A stretch of DNA of 64,000 nucleotides from Bradyrhizobium yuanmingense. Lineage in GTDB: Bacteria > Pseudomonadota > Alphaproteobacteria > Rhizobiales > Xanthobacteraceae. Within the stretch, counting starts at the first letter, position 1; each line of letters starts with the position of its first letter. Location of the stretch: contig NZ_JARFML010000001.1 in the NCBI RefSeq assembly GCF_029167105.1, forward strand, positions 496,001 through 560,000, read 5' to 3'. Below, one piece after another: positions 8,416 through 16,918 of this stretch. The notes below the pieces were generated by a model. It made no database searches. It was not told the DNA's origin and was given only the letters and a program-made list of their open reading frames with translations. The position numbers and the translations under genes were made by a program.

Positions 8416-8499
8416 CTAAATCATCCCGAGCACGATGGCGCCGACGAAGGCCATGGCGAGGTAGGCGGTGATAACGCTCAGTCTGCCGGCGAACGTCAT
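8416..8499 (-). CDS. 27-residue single-span membrane peptide (candidate)
   Basis: A small reading frame from ATG at 8499 reads MTFAGRLSVITAYLAMAFVG then AIVLGMI. Apart from one Arg it is a single hydrophobic stretch, and the third codon positions are GC-rich as in real genes here. A GGAG lies 11 bp before the start. It sits in the 318-bp gap between two secreted-protein genes and points away from the extensin-like gene, whose promoter region it shares. Small hydrophobic peptides of this kind are often missed. Without expression or conservation data this stays a candidate. Confidence 0.45.
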   Translation of the reverse strand: MTFAGRLSVITAYLAMAFVGAIVLGMI

Positions 8500-8688
8500 G
8501 AGGTCGCTTTCTCCGTGCGCGCTGCTCGGCGCGCAGCTCTTATGGTTAACAGAAAGTCTCTTCTCGAAAAAGTCAGGCTCGCTGTCGCTCGTCGTCGGCA
8601 GCAACCGGCGCCGCCGCGCGGTATGGTTAAAGAACACTGAAATCAACACGTTGAAGAGTCTTTAAGTAAATTCATCGAACGTGCGTGC

Positions 8689-9882
8689 ATGACGCGCGGA
8701 GTTCGTTTGTATCTCGTCGGCTCCATCGTCCTTGTTTCGCTAGCGGGTTGCGGTCGCGGCTTCTTCCAGGCCGAACGCGAACCGTGGCGGGCCGAGGCAG
8801 AAGCCGCATGCCTGAAATCGGGCGCAGTCAAGGAAAGTGCGGACATCGTCCGCATCGACCCGATCTCCGGGCCTGGCAGCTGCGGCGCCGAGTTTCCGCT
8901 CAAGGTCGCCGCCATCGGCGAAGCCTCCGGCACCTATGGCTTTGCCGACGAGGCGCTGCGCCCGCCCGGCAGCATCGGCAACCAGCCGCGTTGGCCGGTG
9001 CAACCGCAGTCGAATTATCCGCAGAGGCAGGGCTATCCGGCACCGTCCTATCCGCAGCGCTCGAACTATCCCGAGAGCGCGGTGCACCAGCCCGCCGGCT
9101 ACGGCGCGTCGTCCGGGCCGATGTCGCTCAATGCTCCCGGCGTGGCCGCGCAGGAGGACGAGATCGATCTGCCGCCGGAGGGCACCGATGCCGCGGGGGC
9201 GGCGCGCTACATGAACGCACCGAGCTATCCGGCTCGTCCTGCGCCTTACTCGCAGGCCCCGGCGCAGCAGCCGCTGCCGCGTCTTGGACCTGCGCAGGGC
9301 AATCCCGTCGCGACTATCGGTCCGGTCGCGATCAAGCCGACAGCGACGCTCGCCTGTCCGATCGTCTCCGAGCTCGACCGCTGGCTCGCCGACACGGTGC
9401 AGCCTTCGGCGATGCGCTGGTTCGGCGTGCGCGTCGCCGAGATCAAGCAGATCTCCGCCTATTCCTGCCGGGGCATGAACGGCAATCCGCACTCCCGCAT
9501 CTCCGAGCACGCCTTCGGCAATGCGCTCGACATTTCGGCCTTCGTGCTCGCCGACGGCCGCCGCGTCACGATCAAGGACGGCTGGCGTGGCATGCCGGAA
9601 GAGCAGGGCTTCCTGCGCGACGTGCAGGCGGGTGCGTGCGCGCATTTCACCACCGTGCTGGCGCCGGGCTCCAACGTCTTTCACTACGATCACATCCACG
9701 TCGATCTGATGCGCCGCGCCAGCCGCCGCCTGATCTGCCAGCCCGCCGCAGTGTCGGGCGAAGAGGTCGCCTCCCGCGCGCAATCGCGCAGGCCCTATGC
9801 GAGCGCGCGTGAGCCGGCGGTGACCGGTTCGCTCGGTGCTCGCAAGAGCAAGCGGGAAGACGACGACTATATCGACGAATAG
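8689..9882 (+). CDS. Extensin-like C-terminal domain lipoprotein
   Basis: 397 residues. The N-terminus has a short hydrophobic stretch and a lipobox (SLAGC), so it is probably an envelope lipoprotein. A Pro/Tyr/Gln-rich middle (~residues 95-205) leads to an extensin_C domain (DUF of the peptidase M15-like fold) from ~residue 220: TLACPIVSELDRW, SRISEHAFGNALDISAF and FHYDHIHVDL. The SxHxxGxAxD and HxH motifs are the zinc-binding pattern of D-Ala-D-Ala carboxypeptidase-like enzymes, so a peptidoglycan-related hydrolase role is plausible though not proven for this family. The upstream gap has two copies of TATGGTTAA (8541 and 8622). Confidence 0.85.
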   Translation: MTRGVRLYLVGSIVLVSLAGCGRGFFQAEREPWRAEAEAACLKSGAVKESADIVRIDPISGPGSCGAEFPLKVAAIGEASGTYGFADEALRPPGSIGNQPRWPVQPQSNYPQRQGYPAPSYPQRSNYPESAVHQPAGYGASSGPMSLNAPGVAAQEDEIDLPPEGTDAAGAARYMNAPSYPARPAPYSQAPAQQPLPRLGPAQGNPVATIGPVAIKPTATLACPIVSELDRWLADTVQPSAMRWFGVRVAEIKQISAYSCRGMNGNPHSRISEHAFGNALDISAFVLADGRRVTIKDGWRGMPEEQGFLRDVQAGACAHFTTVLAPGSNVFHYDHIHVDLMRRASRRLICQPAAVSGEEVASRAQSRRPYASAREPAVTGSLGARKSKREDDDYIDE

Positions 9883-9895
9883 CCGGATTTGCCGG

Positions 9896-9967
9896 TGGCC
9901 CGGATGGAGCGAAGCGCAATCTGGGAATAGCGTCCCCGCATTCCGCTTCGCTCGATGCGGGCTACAA
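9896..9967. repeat. Palindromic intergenic repeat, family D
   Basis: Inverted arms GGATGGAGCGAAGCG and CGCTTCGCTCGATGCGGGC with TACAA at the end. A related copy is at 34705-34782 between murD and ftsW. This copy ends 13 bp before the next gene. Confidence 0.65.
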
Positions 9968-9980
9968 TCGCGTCAACCGA

Positions 9981-10562
9981 ATGTCTGTCGTCCGCTATCT
10001 CACCCACCCGCAAGTACAAATCGATCCCGACGTGCCGGTGCCGCAATGGGGTCTGAGCCCGGTCGGCCGCGCGCGCACCGAGGCTTTGGCGAATGCAGGC
10101 TGGCTCGCAAGCACGACGCAGATCGTCTCCAGCGGCGAGCGGAAGGCGATCGAGACCGCCGAGATCATTGCCGCTCGTCTCGGACTCATGATCGAGATCC
10201 GCGAGGCCATGCACGAGAACGACCGTTCGGCGACCGGCTTCCTGAAGTCGGCCGAGTTCGAAGCCGTCGCCGACCAGTTCTTCGCCGCGCCTCAGCTTAG
10301 CGTGCGCGGCTGGGAGCGCGCCGCGGATGCACAGGCGCGGATCGTGCGCGAGGCTGAGGCGGTGCTGGCGCGAAATCGTCCCGGCGACGTCCTGTTCGTC
10401 GGCCACGGCGCAGTCGGCACGCTGCTGTTTTGCCACATTGCGGGCCACCCCATCGCCCGCATTCACGATCAGCCCGCCGGCGGCGGCAACTGCTTTGCGT
10501 TCGCGCGGGAGGGGCGGCGCGTCCTGCACGGGTGGCGCGCAATGGAAGAAATCGGAACTTGA
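9981..10562 (+). CDS. Histidine phosphatase superfamily protein with altered RHG motif
   Basis: 193 residues in the phosphoglycerate-mutase-like (branch 1) family. The second-half motifs are normal: SSGERKAIETAE with Arg54, and LFVGHGAV with His142. The N-terminal motif, normally RHG, reads YLTHPQ, keeping His9 (the phospho-accepting histidine) but with Thr and Pro in place of Arg and Gly. The family usually dephosphorylates small metabolites or proteins in the cytoplasm; activity here is uncertain because the lost Arg normally binds phosphate. No clear ribosome binding site precedes the ATG. It is convergent with the small gene at 10581. Confidence 0.75.
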   Translation: MSVVRYLTHPQVQIDPDVPVPQWGLSPVGRARTEALANAGWLASTTQIVSSGERKAIETAEIIAARLGLMIEIREAMHENDRSATGFLKSAEFEAVADQFFAAPQLSVRGWERAADAQARIVREAEAVLARNRPGDVLFVGHGAVGTLLFCHIAGHPIARIHDQPAGGGNCFAFAREGRRVLHGWRAMEEIGT

Positions 10563-10580
10563 GCTCAGCAGAGCCGGAGT

Positions 10581-10922
10581 TCACCCGGCGGCCGGCCTCC
10601 GCGGCGCAGGTGCTAGCCCCATGCACCGCTGCACCTCACCCGGGACGTTGTAGGTGCGCATAATGTGGCGGCTGTCGCGCAAGCCGGACGCCTCGCGTTG
10701 CACCACGAACATCCAAAGCGCCTGGCCAGCTTCCAGCACCAGCTTCCGCCTGGCCGGTTGCATCGCTTCCGGCACATCGGCCGCTGCGTGAGCGGCGTCG
10801 AACTCGCGCAAGCGCGACAGGCTCTGTTCGAGGGCGCGGCCCATCCGTCCAAGCGCGGAAGCCTGTTCCTGGACGATCTCGTAGTGGAGGATGTCGACCG
10901 GCGGGCGAAGATCACGAGACAT
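10581..10922 (-). CDS. Small conserved protein of unknown function (DUF6665-like)
   Basis: 113 residues, starting MSRDLRPPVDILHYEIVQEQ. Mostly helical, with an amphipathic stretch ALGRMGRALEQSLSRLREFD and a recognisable middle LVLEAGQALWMFVVQREASG; the end SRHIMRTYNVPGEV is well formed. It resembles the small rhizobial proteins grouped as DUF6665, though that assignment is from memory. It has no signal peptide or membrane segment. It lies between the histidine phosphatase gene (convergent, 18 bp apart) and the TetR gene on its own strand, which ends 41 bp upstream. No function can be assigned. Confidence 0.6.
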   Translation of the reverse strand: MSRDLRPPVDILHYEIVQEQASALGRMGRALEQSLSRLREFDAAHAAADVPEAMQPARRKLVLEAGQALWMFVVQREASGLRDSRHIMRTYNVPGEVQRCMGLAPAPRRPAAG

Positions 10923-10963
10923 GGCCGCAATATAGCCGCCCGGCCCACAGGCGCAACGCGCTG

Positions 10964-11599
10964 CTACTTCGCCTTATACGCCGCCAGGAACATCCGCGTA
11001 GCGCTCTCGACCACCTCGGTCATGCGCTGTTCCGTGGGCGCGGGTGCGGCCTGGAAGACGAAGGGCAGGAACAGCGAGGCCTTGCACAGCTCCATGAACT
11101 GCGAGGCGGCAAGATCGCAATCGTCGGTCTCGAGATCGCCCGCGGCGACACGGGCCTTGAGATAGTCGGAGAGGCGGTTGATGCTCTTGTCCAGCACGCG
11201 CGCATAGTAACGGCGGCCGACATCCGGCATGCGCTCGGCGATCGCCATCACGGTGCGGATCGCGGATCCGCCACCGGGGCGGCAGACCAGGTGAAGATAG
11301 GCGAGGCCGAACTCCTTCAGCGTGGTCTCGGCCTCGCGCTCGGGATCGAAGCTGAACACGACCTGGCCATGCTGGAGCGCCTCCTGTTCGACGATGGCTT
11401 CGAAGAGCGCGCTTTTGTCGGCGAAGTAGACGTAGAGCGTGCCCTTGGAGACCTGCGCGGCGCGGGCGATCTCGCCCATGCTGGCGCCGTCGAAGCCAAG
11501 ATCCATGAACACCTTGCGGGCGCCGTCCAGAATCTGGCGGCGCTTGGAATTGTCCTCGTCCGGGACGATGTGCAATTGTTCGCCGGCAGCTACAACCAT
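10964..11599 (-). CDS. TetR/AcrR-family repressor of the adjacent efflux pair
   Basis: 211 residues. The N-terminal helix-turn-helix is clear: RRQILDGARKVFMDLGFDGA, SMGEIARAAQVSKGTLYVYF, then ADKSALFEAIVEQE. The C-terminal ligand domain (TetR_C, ~residues 90-205) has the RMPDVGRRYYARV segment typical of AcrR-like regulators. It is divergent from an EmrA/EmrB-type pair, and the region between holds a perfect 21-bp palindrome (11696-11716) lying over a promoter. By the usual logic of such pairs it should repress the pump genes, and perhaps itself, until an effector binds. The effector is unknown. Confidence 0.88.
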   Translation of the reverse strand: MVVAAGEQLHIVPDEDNSKRRQILDGARKVFMDLGFDGASMGEIARAAQVSKGTLYVYFADKSALFEAIVEQEALQHGQVVFSFDPEREAETTLKEFGLAYLHLVCRPGGGSAIRTVMAIAERMPDVGRRYYARVLDKSINRLSDYLKARVAAGDLETDDCDLAASQFMELCKASLFLPFVFQAAPAPTEQRMTEVVESATRMFLAAYKAK

Positions 11600-11695
11600 T
11601 GGTTTAGGGTCTCGGAAGCTTTTTGGTTCGGATCAGGGCCATGAAACGCCAACGAAGGATTCGCGGCAGTAAGCTCTGTGGAGATGATCTTTAGA

Positions 11696-11724
11696 TTGAC
11701 CGAACCGTTCGGTCAATATATTCA
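11696..11724 (+). promoter_or_regulatory. Pump promoter with perfect TetR-type operator
   Basis: The operator at 11696-11716 has arms TTGACCGAAC and GTTCGGTCAA around one central C, a perfect 10+1+10 palindrome. Its left arm begins with TTGACC, a good -35 box, and TATTCA at 11719-11724 (17-bp spacer) or TATATT at 11717 (15-bp) can be the -10. Repressor binding would therefore block the promoter of the emrA-like gene directly. Confidence 0.75.
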
Positions 11725-11790
11725 GGGTCCAGCGAGGAGACCGCCTGCCACAGCGGCTGCCCGCGGTTGCGTCTTTTTGGGGAGGACTTG

Positions 11791-13104
11791 ATGGCCGCAT
11801 CGAGAGACCAGACGGCTCGCGTCCTTCGACAGGAAGCGGTGGAGGGCCGGGCGGGCGGCGATGCTGGCTCCGAGGCATCCGCACTCCCTGCCGAGCAGCT
11901 GCGCCCTCATGTCGCCGAGGAGGCGAAGCGTCCGCCCCGCGAGGCGCCGGAGGGCCCGGTGAGCGACAAGCCGCCGGCACCCGCGGCGGAAGCGCCCGCC
12001 GCCGCTGCGCCCAAATCCGGCAAGCGCAAATTCGTGCTGACCGGCGTTGGCCTCGCGCTCGCGCTCGCCGTTGCGGGCTATGCCGGCTATTACACGCTGG
12101 TTGGCCGTTTCTACATCTCGACTGACGATGCCTATGTTCGCGCCAACAACACCATGCTCGGCGCGCGCGTTGCTGGCCACATCTCCGCGATCCTCGCCGG
12201 CGACAACACGCCCGTTAAGGCCGGCGACATCATCTTCCGCATCGACGATGGCGATTACAGGATCGCGGTCGAAGCCGCCGCGACCAAGATCGCGACCCAG
12301 CAGGCCACCATCGATCGCATCGGCCGCCAGGTCGCCGCACTCGACAGTCAGGTCGCCCAGGCCAATGCGCAGCTCGTCTCCGCGGAAGCGGGCCTCAAGC
12401 GCGCCGACCTCGATTACGAGCGCCAGCAGGCGCTGAGCAGCAAGGGCTTTGCCTCGCGCGCCACCTTCGAAAGCTCGGAGGCCGGACGCGACCAGGGCGC
12501 CGCCGCGGTCAAGGCTGCAAAGGCCGCCTACGAGGTTGCCGTCAGCAATGTCGACGTCGCCAGGGCGCAGCAGGCCGAAGCGCAGGCCCAGCTTGCCGAG
12601 CTCAAGACCACGCTGGCCAAGGCCGAGCGCGACCTCGGCTTCACCGCGGTGCGCGCGCCGGTCAACGGCACGTTCTCGAACCGCCTGGTCAACACCGGCG
12701 ACTTCGTCGCGGTCGGCCAGCGCCTCGGCAACATCGTGCCGCTGGACGACGTCTATATCGACGCGAATTTCAAGGAGACGCAGCTCAAGCGCATCCGCCC
12801 GGGACAGCCGGTGACGATCAAGGTCGATGCCTACGGCATGCGCAAGTTTTCCGGCGTGGTCGACAGCATCGCGGCGGGCGCGGGCTCGGTGTTCACGCTG
12901 CTGCCGCCCGACAACGCCACCGGCAATTTCACCAAGATCGTGCAGCGCGTGCCGGTCCGCATCCGCGTGCCCAAATCGGTGGCGAAGCAGAACCTGCTCC
13001 GCGCCGGCATGTCGGTCTACGCCACCGTCGACACCAACAAGGGCGCCGCCGACGCCGACAGCGAGGTCGACCTCGACCATCCCGCCGCGGTCCATCCGCA
13101 GTAG
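11791..13104 (+). CDS. EmrA/HlyD-type membrane fusion protein
   Basis: 437 residues from the ATG at 11791, which has GGAGG 6 bp upstream (a TTG at 11767 also opens the frame). After an Ala/Pro-rich cytoplasmic leader there is one membrane span (~residues 77-96), then the HlyD fold: DDAYVRANNTMLGARVAGHI (first half lipoyl), a long coiled-coil hairpin (~165-285), VRAPVNGTFSNRLVNTGDFV (second half lipoyl) and a beta-barrel with YGMRKFSGVVDS. It should link the inner-membrane MFS pump encoded 29 bp downstream to an outer-membrane channel, though no outer-membrane factor gene is nearby. Drug or fatty-acid export is typical; the substrate is unknown. Confidence 0.9.
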   Translation: MAASRDQTARVLRQEAVEGRAGGDAGSEASALPAEQLRPHVAEEAKRPPREAPEGPVSDKPPAPAAEAPAAAAPKSGKRKFVLTGVGLALALAVAGYAGYYTLVGRFYISTDDAYVRANNTMLGARVAGHISAILAGDNTPVKAGDIIFRIDDGDYRIAVEAAATKIATQQATIDRIGRQVAALDSQVAQANAQLVSAEAGLKRADLDYERQQALSSKGFASRATFESSEAGRDQGAAAVKAAKAAYEVAVSNVDVARAQQAEAQAQLAELKTTLAKAERDLGFTAVRAPVNGTFSNRLVNTGDFVAVGQRLGNIVPLDDVYIDANFKETQLKRIRPGQPVTIKVDAYGMRKFSGVVDSIAAGAGSVFTLLPPDNATGNFTKIVQRVPVRIRVPKSVAKQNLLRAGMSVYATVDTNKGAADADSEVDLDHPAAVHPQ

Positions 13105-13133
13105 CCGGAAGCCGAGCGCTGCGAGGTCAGGCC

Positions 13134-14720
13134 ATGGCCACCGCCACCACCGCTTCACCTGCCTTGATGGCGGATCCCGCTTCGGAGCGCATTGCGCCGA
13201 AGCGGCTGTTCGCGTTCATCATCATGGTGTTCGGGATGTTCATGTCGATCCTGGACATCCAGATCGTCTCGGCCTCCTTGAGCGAAATCCAGGCCGGGCT
13301 GTCGGCGAGCTCGAGCGAGGTGTCCTGGGTTCAGACCGCCTATCTGATCGCCGAGGTGATCGCGATCCCGCTGTCGGGCTTCCTGTCGCGCGCCTTCGGC
13401 ACGCGGCTGCTGTTCGCGATCTCGGCGGCGGGCTTCACCGCCGCAAGCCTGCTCTGCGGCTTCGCCACGACGATCGAGGAGATGATCCTCTGGCGTGCGC
13501 TGCAGGGCTTTCTCGGCGCCGGCATGATCCCGACCGTGTTCGCTTCGGCCTACACGGTTTTCCCGCGCACGAAATTCCACATCGTCGGACCCATCATCGG
13601 GCTTGTTGCGACCTTGGCTCCGACGATCGGGCCGACGGTCGGCGGCTACATCACCGACCTGATGTCGTGGAACTGGCTGTTCTTCATCAACGTCGTGCCC
13701 GGCATCGGCATTACATTGGGCGTGCTGGCGCTGGTCGATTTCGACGAGCCGCATTTCGAGCTGCTTGAGCGCTTCGACTGGTGGGGCCTATTGTTCATGG
13801 CCAGCTTCCTCGGCACGCTGGAATACGTGTTGGAGGAAGGTCCGCAATATCAATGGATGCAGGACACGTCCGTCGCGATCTGCGCCTGGATCTGCGCCAT
13901 CTCGGCCATCGCCTTCTTCTGGCGGGTGTTCACGGCGGCCGAGCCGATCGTCAATCTGCGCACCTTCTCCGACCGCAATTTCGCCGTCGGATGCACGCTG
14001 CAATTCTGCATCGGCATCGGCCTCTACGGCCTGACCTACATCTATCCGCGCTACCTCGCCGAAGTGCGCGGCTACAGCGCGCTGATGATCGGCGAGACCA
14101 TGTTCGTGTCCGGCATCACCATGTTCCTGGTCGCGCCGCTGGTCGGCCGGCTCATGGCGAAGGTCGACATGCGCTACATGATCGCATTCGGCCTCATCGT
14201 GTTCGCGATCGGCACCTACCAGATGACCTTTATCACGCGCGACTACGATTTCTACGAGCTGCTGGTGCCGCAGATCCTGCGCGGCATCGGCATGATGTTC
14301 GCGATGGTCCCGACCAACAACGTCGCGCTCGGCACGCTTGCGCCCGAAAAGGTGAAGAACGCGAGCGGCCTGTTCAACCTGATGCGCAATCTCGGCGGCG
14401 CGGTCGGCCTCGCCGTCATCAACACCGTGCTCAACGACCGCACCGACCTGCACATCGTCCGCCTGCAGGAGCGGGTGACCTGGGGCAACGCGACCGCGAC
14501 CGAAACCCTGACCATGCTCCAGCAGAAATTCCAGGGGCTCGGCGATTCCGCGCTGATGGCGATGAAGCAGCTCAGCCAGATCGTGCATCGCCAGGCCGTG
14601 GTGATGAGCTTCGGCGACGCCTTCCTGATGCTGACGCTGTTCTATCTCGGTCTCAGCCTGCTGGTCGCGCTGCTGAACAAGCCGGCTTCGCCGTTCGGCG
14701 CCGGCGGCGATGCGCACTAA
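13134..14720 (+). CDS. DHA2-family MFS efflux transporter, EmrB-like
   Basis: 528 residues with about 14 membrane spans, as in the DHA2 drug/H+ antiporters. Motifs: LDIQIVSASLSEIQAGLSAS in span 1 (motif D area), WVQTAYLIAEVIAIPLSGFL with SRAFGTR after span 2 (motif A), and the antiporter motif C region PTIGPTVGGYI in span 5. It follows the membrane fusion gene by 29 bp with a GAGG-type ribosome site, so the two are an operon under the TetR operator. Together they would expel a hydrophobic compound across both membranes. The product cannot be named from sequence. Confidence 0.9.
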   Translation: MATATTASPALMADPASERIAPKRLFAFIIMVFGMFMSILDIQIVSASLSEIQAGLSASSSEVSWVQTAYLIAEVIAIPLSGFLSRAFGTRLLFAISAAGFTAASLLCGFATTIEEMILWRALQGFLGAGMIPTVFASAYTVFPRTKFHIVGPIIGLVATLAPTIGPTVGGYITDLMSWNWLFFINVVPGIGITLGVLALVDFDEPHFELLERFDWWGLLFMASFLGTLEYVLEEGPQYQWMQDTSVAICAWICAISAIAFFWRVFTAAEPIVNLRTFSDRNFAVGCTLQFCIGIGLYGLTYIYPRYLAEVRGYSALMIGETMFVSGITMFLVAPLVGRLMAKVDMRYMIAFGLIVFAIGTYQMTFITRDYDFYELLVPQILRGIGMMFAMVPTNNVALGTLAPEKVKNASGLFNLMRNLGGAVGLAVINTVLNDRTDLHIVRLQERVTWGNATATETLTMLQQKFQGLGDSALMAMKQLSQIVHRQAVVMSFGDAFLMLTLFYLGLSLLVALLNKPASPFGAGGDAH

Positions 14721-14821
14721 TTTGCAACACTCGTGCGTGAACTCGCGCGAGGCCCGTTGCAATCGGCTGGCGACACATCTATAAAGCGCACCTCATTCAT
14801 CCGAACCGGGGAGAGATTTGC

Positions 14822-14908
14822 ATGATTTCGTCGCATTCGCAGATCGTACGCCCGCGCTCGATGATGACCTCGATCTCGTTCTGGCTCGGTATGTACGCGG
14901 CCTGTTAG
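14822..14908 (+). CDS. 28-residue small ORF with good ribosome site (candidate)
   Basis: ATG at 14822 lies 7 bp after GGGGAGAG, one of the better ribosome sites in this part of the window. The product reads MISSHSQIVRPRSMMTSISF then WLGMYAAC, with a C-terminal hydrophobic and aromatic stretch. It sits between the pump operon and the ABC exporter gene, with a further 126 bp before the latter. It could be a leader peptide or a stand-alone small protein. The rest of the gap (14721-15034) shows no other gene. Confidence 0.45.
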   Translation: MISSHSQIVRPRSMMTSISFWLGMYAAC

Positions 14909-15034
14909 AGGCCTCTTCCGCCAGCTTCGATTGGGCCAAGGTTTTGGCCAAGCGTCCCGATCGCTTCGTTTCCCAAGTCAAAATCAGTCTTACGTGACGC
15001 CGTCTCGGCCCTCGCGGCCGGCCTGCGTCCACCG

Positions 15035-16870
15035 ATGGAGCCGGCCCGCGCGAAGCGGCCGGATGATGCCATGACCGCTCTATGCAAGAAGCCCGCGGCG
15101 ATTCGCGTCGTGCTTCCCTTCGTGTTCAAGCACTGGCTGAAGCAGCCAGGGCGCGGCCTCGTCGTGGCCGGCGGCCTATTGGGCGCAACTGCCGCCGATT
15201 TGTTCATGCCGGTCTTCTCCGGACACCTGATCGACGCGCTGACCCGAGGTCCATCCGACCCCGATGCGCGGCACGCGGCGCTGGTCGCGTTCGGCGCGAT
15301 CGTGGCGCTGGGTGCGGCTTCGATGGTGCTGCGGCTCGCGGGATTGCAGGCGATCGTGCCGTTCACGCTGCAGATCATGTCCGAGGTCGCGCAGGAGGCG
15401 TTCACACGCGTGCAGCGCTTCTCGACCGACTGGCACGCGAACTCCTTCGCCGGCTCCACGGTCCGCAAGATCACCCGCGGCATGTGGGCGCTCGACCTGC
15501 TCAACGACACGCTGCTGTTGGCGCTGCTGCCCTCGTTCGTCGTTCTGATCGGCTCGATGATCCTGCTCGGCCTGCACTGGACCTCGCTCGGCGCGGTGAT
15601 CGCGATCGGCGCGCTGGCCTATGTCACGATGACGGTGCTGTTCTCGACCCGCTACATCGCGCCGGCCGCGCGCGTCTCCAATGCCTGGGACACCAAGGTC
15701 GGCGGCACGCTGGCGGATGCGCTGACCTGCAACGCCGTGGTGAAATCGTTCGGCGCGGAGCTGCGCGAGGACGCTCGGCTCGCCCGCGTCGTCAACCGCT
15801 GGCGCGTGCGCGTGCGGCGGACCTGGTTTCGCTACAACTACACCGCCATGGCGCAGCTCTCGCTGCTGCTGGCCTTGCGCGCGTCCGTGATCGGCGGATC
15901 GGTGCTGCTGTGGATGTCAGGTCACGCCTCGCCTGGCGAAGTCACCTACGTGCTGACGAGCTACTACGTGATCCACGCCTATTTGCGCGACGTCGGCATG
16001 CACATCAACAACCTGCAGCGCTCGGTCAACGACATGGAGGAACTGGTGGCGATCCACGACGAGCCGATCGGCATCGCCGATGCACCCGACGCGCGGCCGA
16101 TCGCGATCGAAGGCGGCGAGATCGTGTTCGACGACGTCACGTTCCAGTACGGCGGCCATCGCACGCCGCTCTATGACGGGCTTTCGCTGACGATCCGCGC
16201 CGGCGAGCGGGTCGGCCTCGTCGGCCGCTCCGGCTCCGGCAAGACCACTTTCGTCAAGCTGGTGCAGCGGCTCTACGACGTCACCGGCGGCCGGGTGCTG
16301 ATCGACGGGCAGGACATCGCGCTCGCCACGCAGCAATCGCTGCGCAGCCAGATCGCGATCGTGCAGCAGGAGCCGATCCTGTTTCACCGCACGCTCGCCG
16401 AGAACATCGCCTATGGCCGGCCCGGCGCCAGCCTCGAGGCGATCGAGCAGGCGGCGCGGCTCGCCAATGCGCACGACTTCATCCTGCGCCTGCCGAAGGG
16501 CTACGGCACCCTGGTCGGCGAGCGCGGCGTGAAACTGTCGGGCGGCGAGCGGCAGCGCGTGGCGCTGGCGCGTGCCTTCCTGGCGGATGCGCCGGTGCTG
16601 ATCCTGGACGAGGCGACCTCGAGCCTCGATTCGGAATCGGAGGCGCTGATCCAGGAGGCGATGGAGCGGCTGATGCAGGGCCGCACCTCGATCGTGATCG
16701 CGCACCGGCTGTCGACGGTGAAGAGCCTCGATCGCATCCTGGTGTTCGATCGCGGCGAGATCGTCGAGCAGGGCACACACGCCGCGCTCGCACGCAAGCC
16801 GGACGGCATCTATCGCAGCCTGTTCGAGCGCCAGGTGGTGGAGCTCGGACGGATCGCAGCAGCGGAATGA
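15035..16870 (+). CDS. ABC exporter with fused membrane and ATPase domains
   Basis: 611 residues. An ABC_membrane type 1 region with six spans (~residues 35-320) is followed by the ATPase: Walker A GRSGSGKT (397-404), Q-loop VQQEPILF, signature LSGGERQR, Walker B VLILDEATSSLD and the switch His in VIAHRLST. This is the half-transporter plan of MsbA/BmrA-like lipid or drug exporters and works as a homodimer in the inner membrane. The start is ATG at 15035, or ATG at 15071 (MTALCKK), which also fits. A MATE exporter follows after 48 bp on the same strand. Substrate unknown. Confidence 0.9.
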   Translation: MEPARAKRPDDAMTALCKKPAAIRVVLPFVFKHWLKQPGRGLVVAGGLLGATAADLFMPVFSGHLIDALTRGPSDPDARHAALVAFGAIVALGAASMVLRLAGLQAIVPFTLQIMSEVAQEAFTRVQRFSTDWHANSFAGSTVRKITRGMWALDLLNDTLLLALLPSFVVLIGSMILLGLHWTSLGAVIAIGALAYVTMTVLFSTRYIAPAARVSNAWDTKVGGTLADALTCNAVVKSFGAELREDARLARVVNRWRVRVRRTWFRYNYTAMAQLSLLLALRASVIGGSVLLWMSGHASPGEVTYVLTSYYVIHAYLRDVGMHINNLQRSVNDMEELVAIHDEPIGIADAPDARPIAIEGGEIVFDDVTFQYGGHRTPLYDGLSLTIRAGERVGLVGRSGSGKTTFVKLVQRLYDVTGGRVLIDGQDIALATQQSLRSQIAIVQQEPILFHRTLAENIAYGRPGASLEAIEQAARLANAHDFILRLPKGYGTLVGERGVKLSGGERQRVALARAFLADAPVLILDEATSSLDSESEALIQEAMERLMQGRTSIVIAHRLSTVKSLDRILVFDRGEIVEQGTHAALARKPDGIYRSLFERQVVELGRIAAAE

Positions 16871-16918
16871 CGCGCGTGGCCGGCGGATGCCGGCCACGTC
16901 GCGTGAGGATGGAATGAC

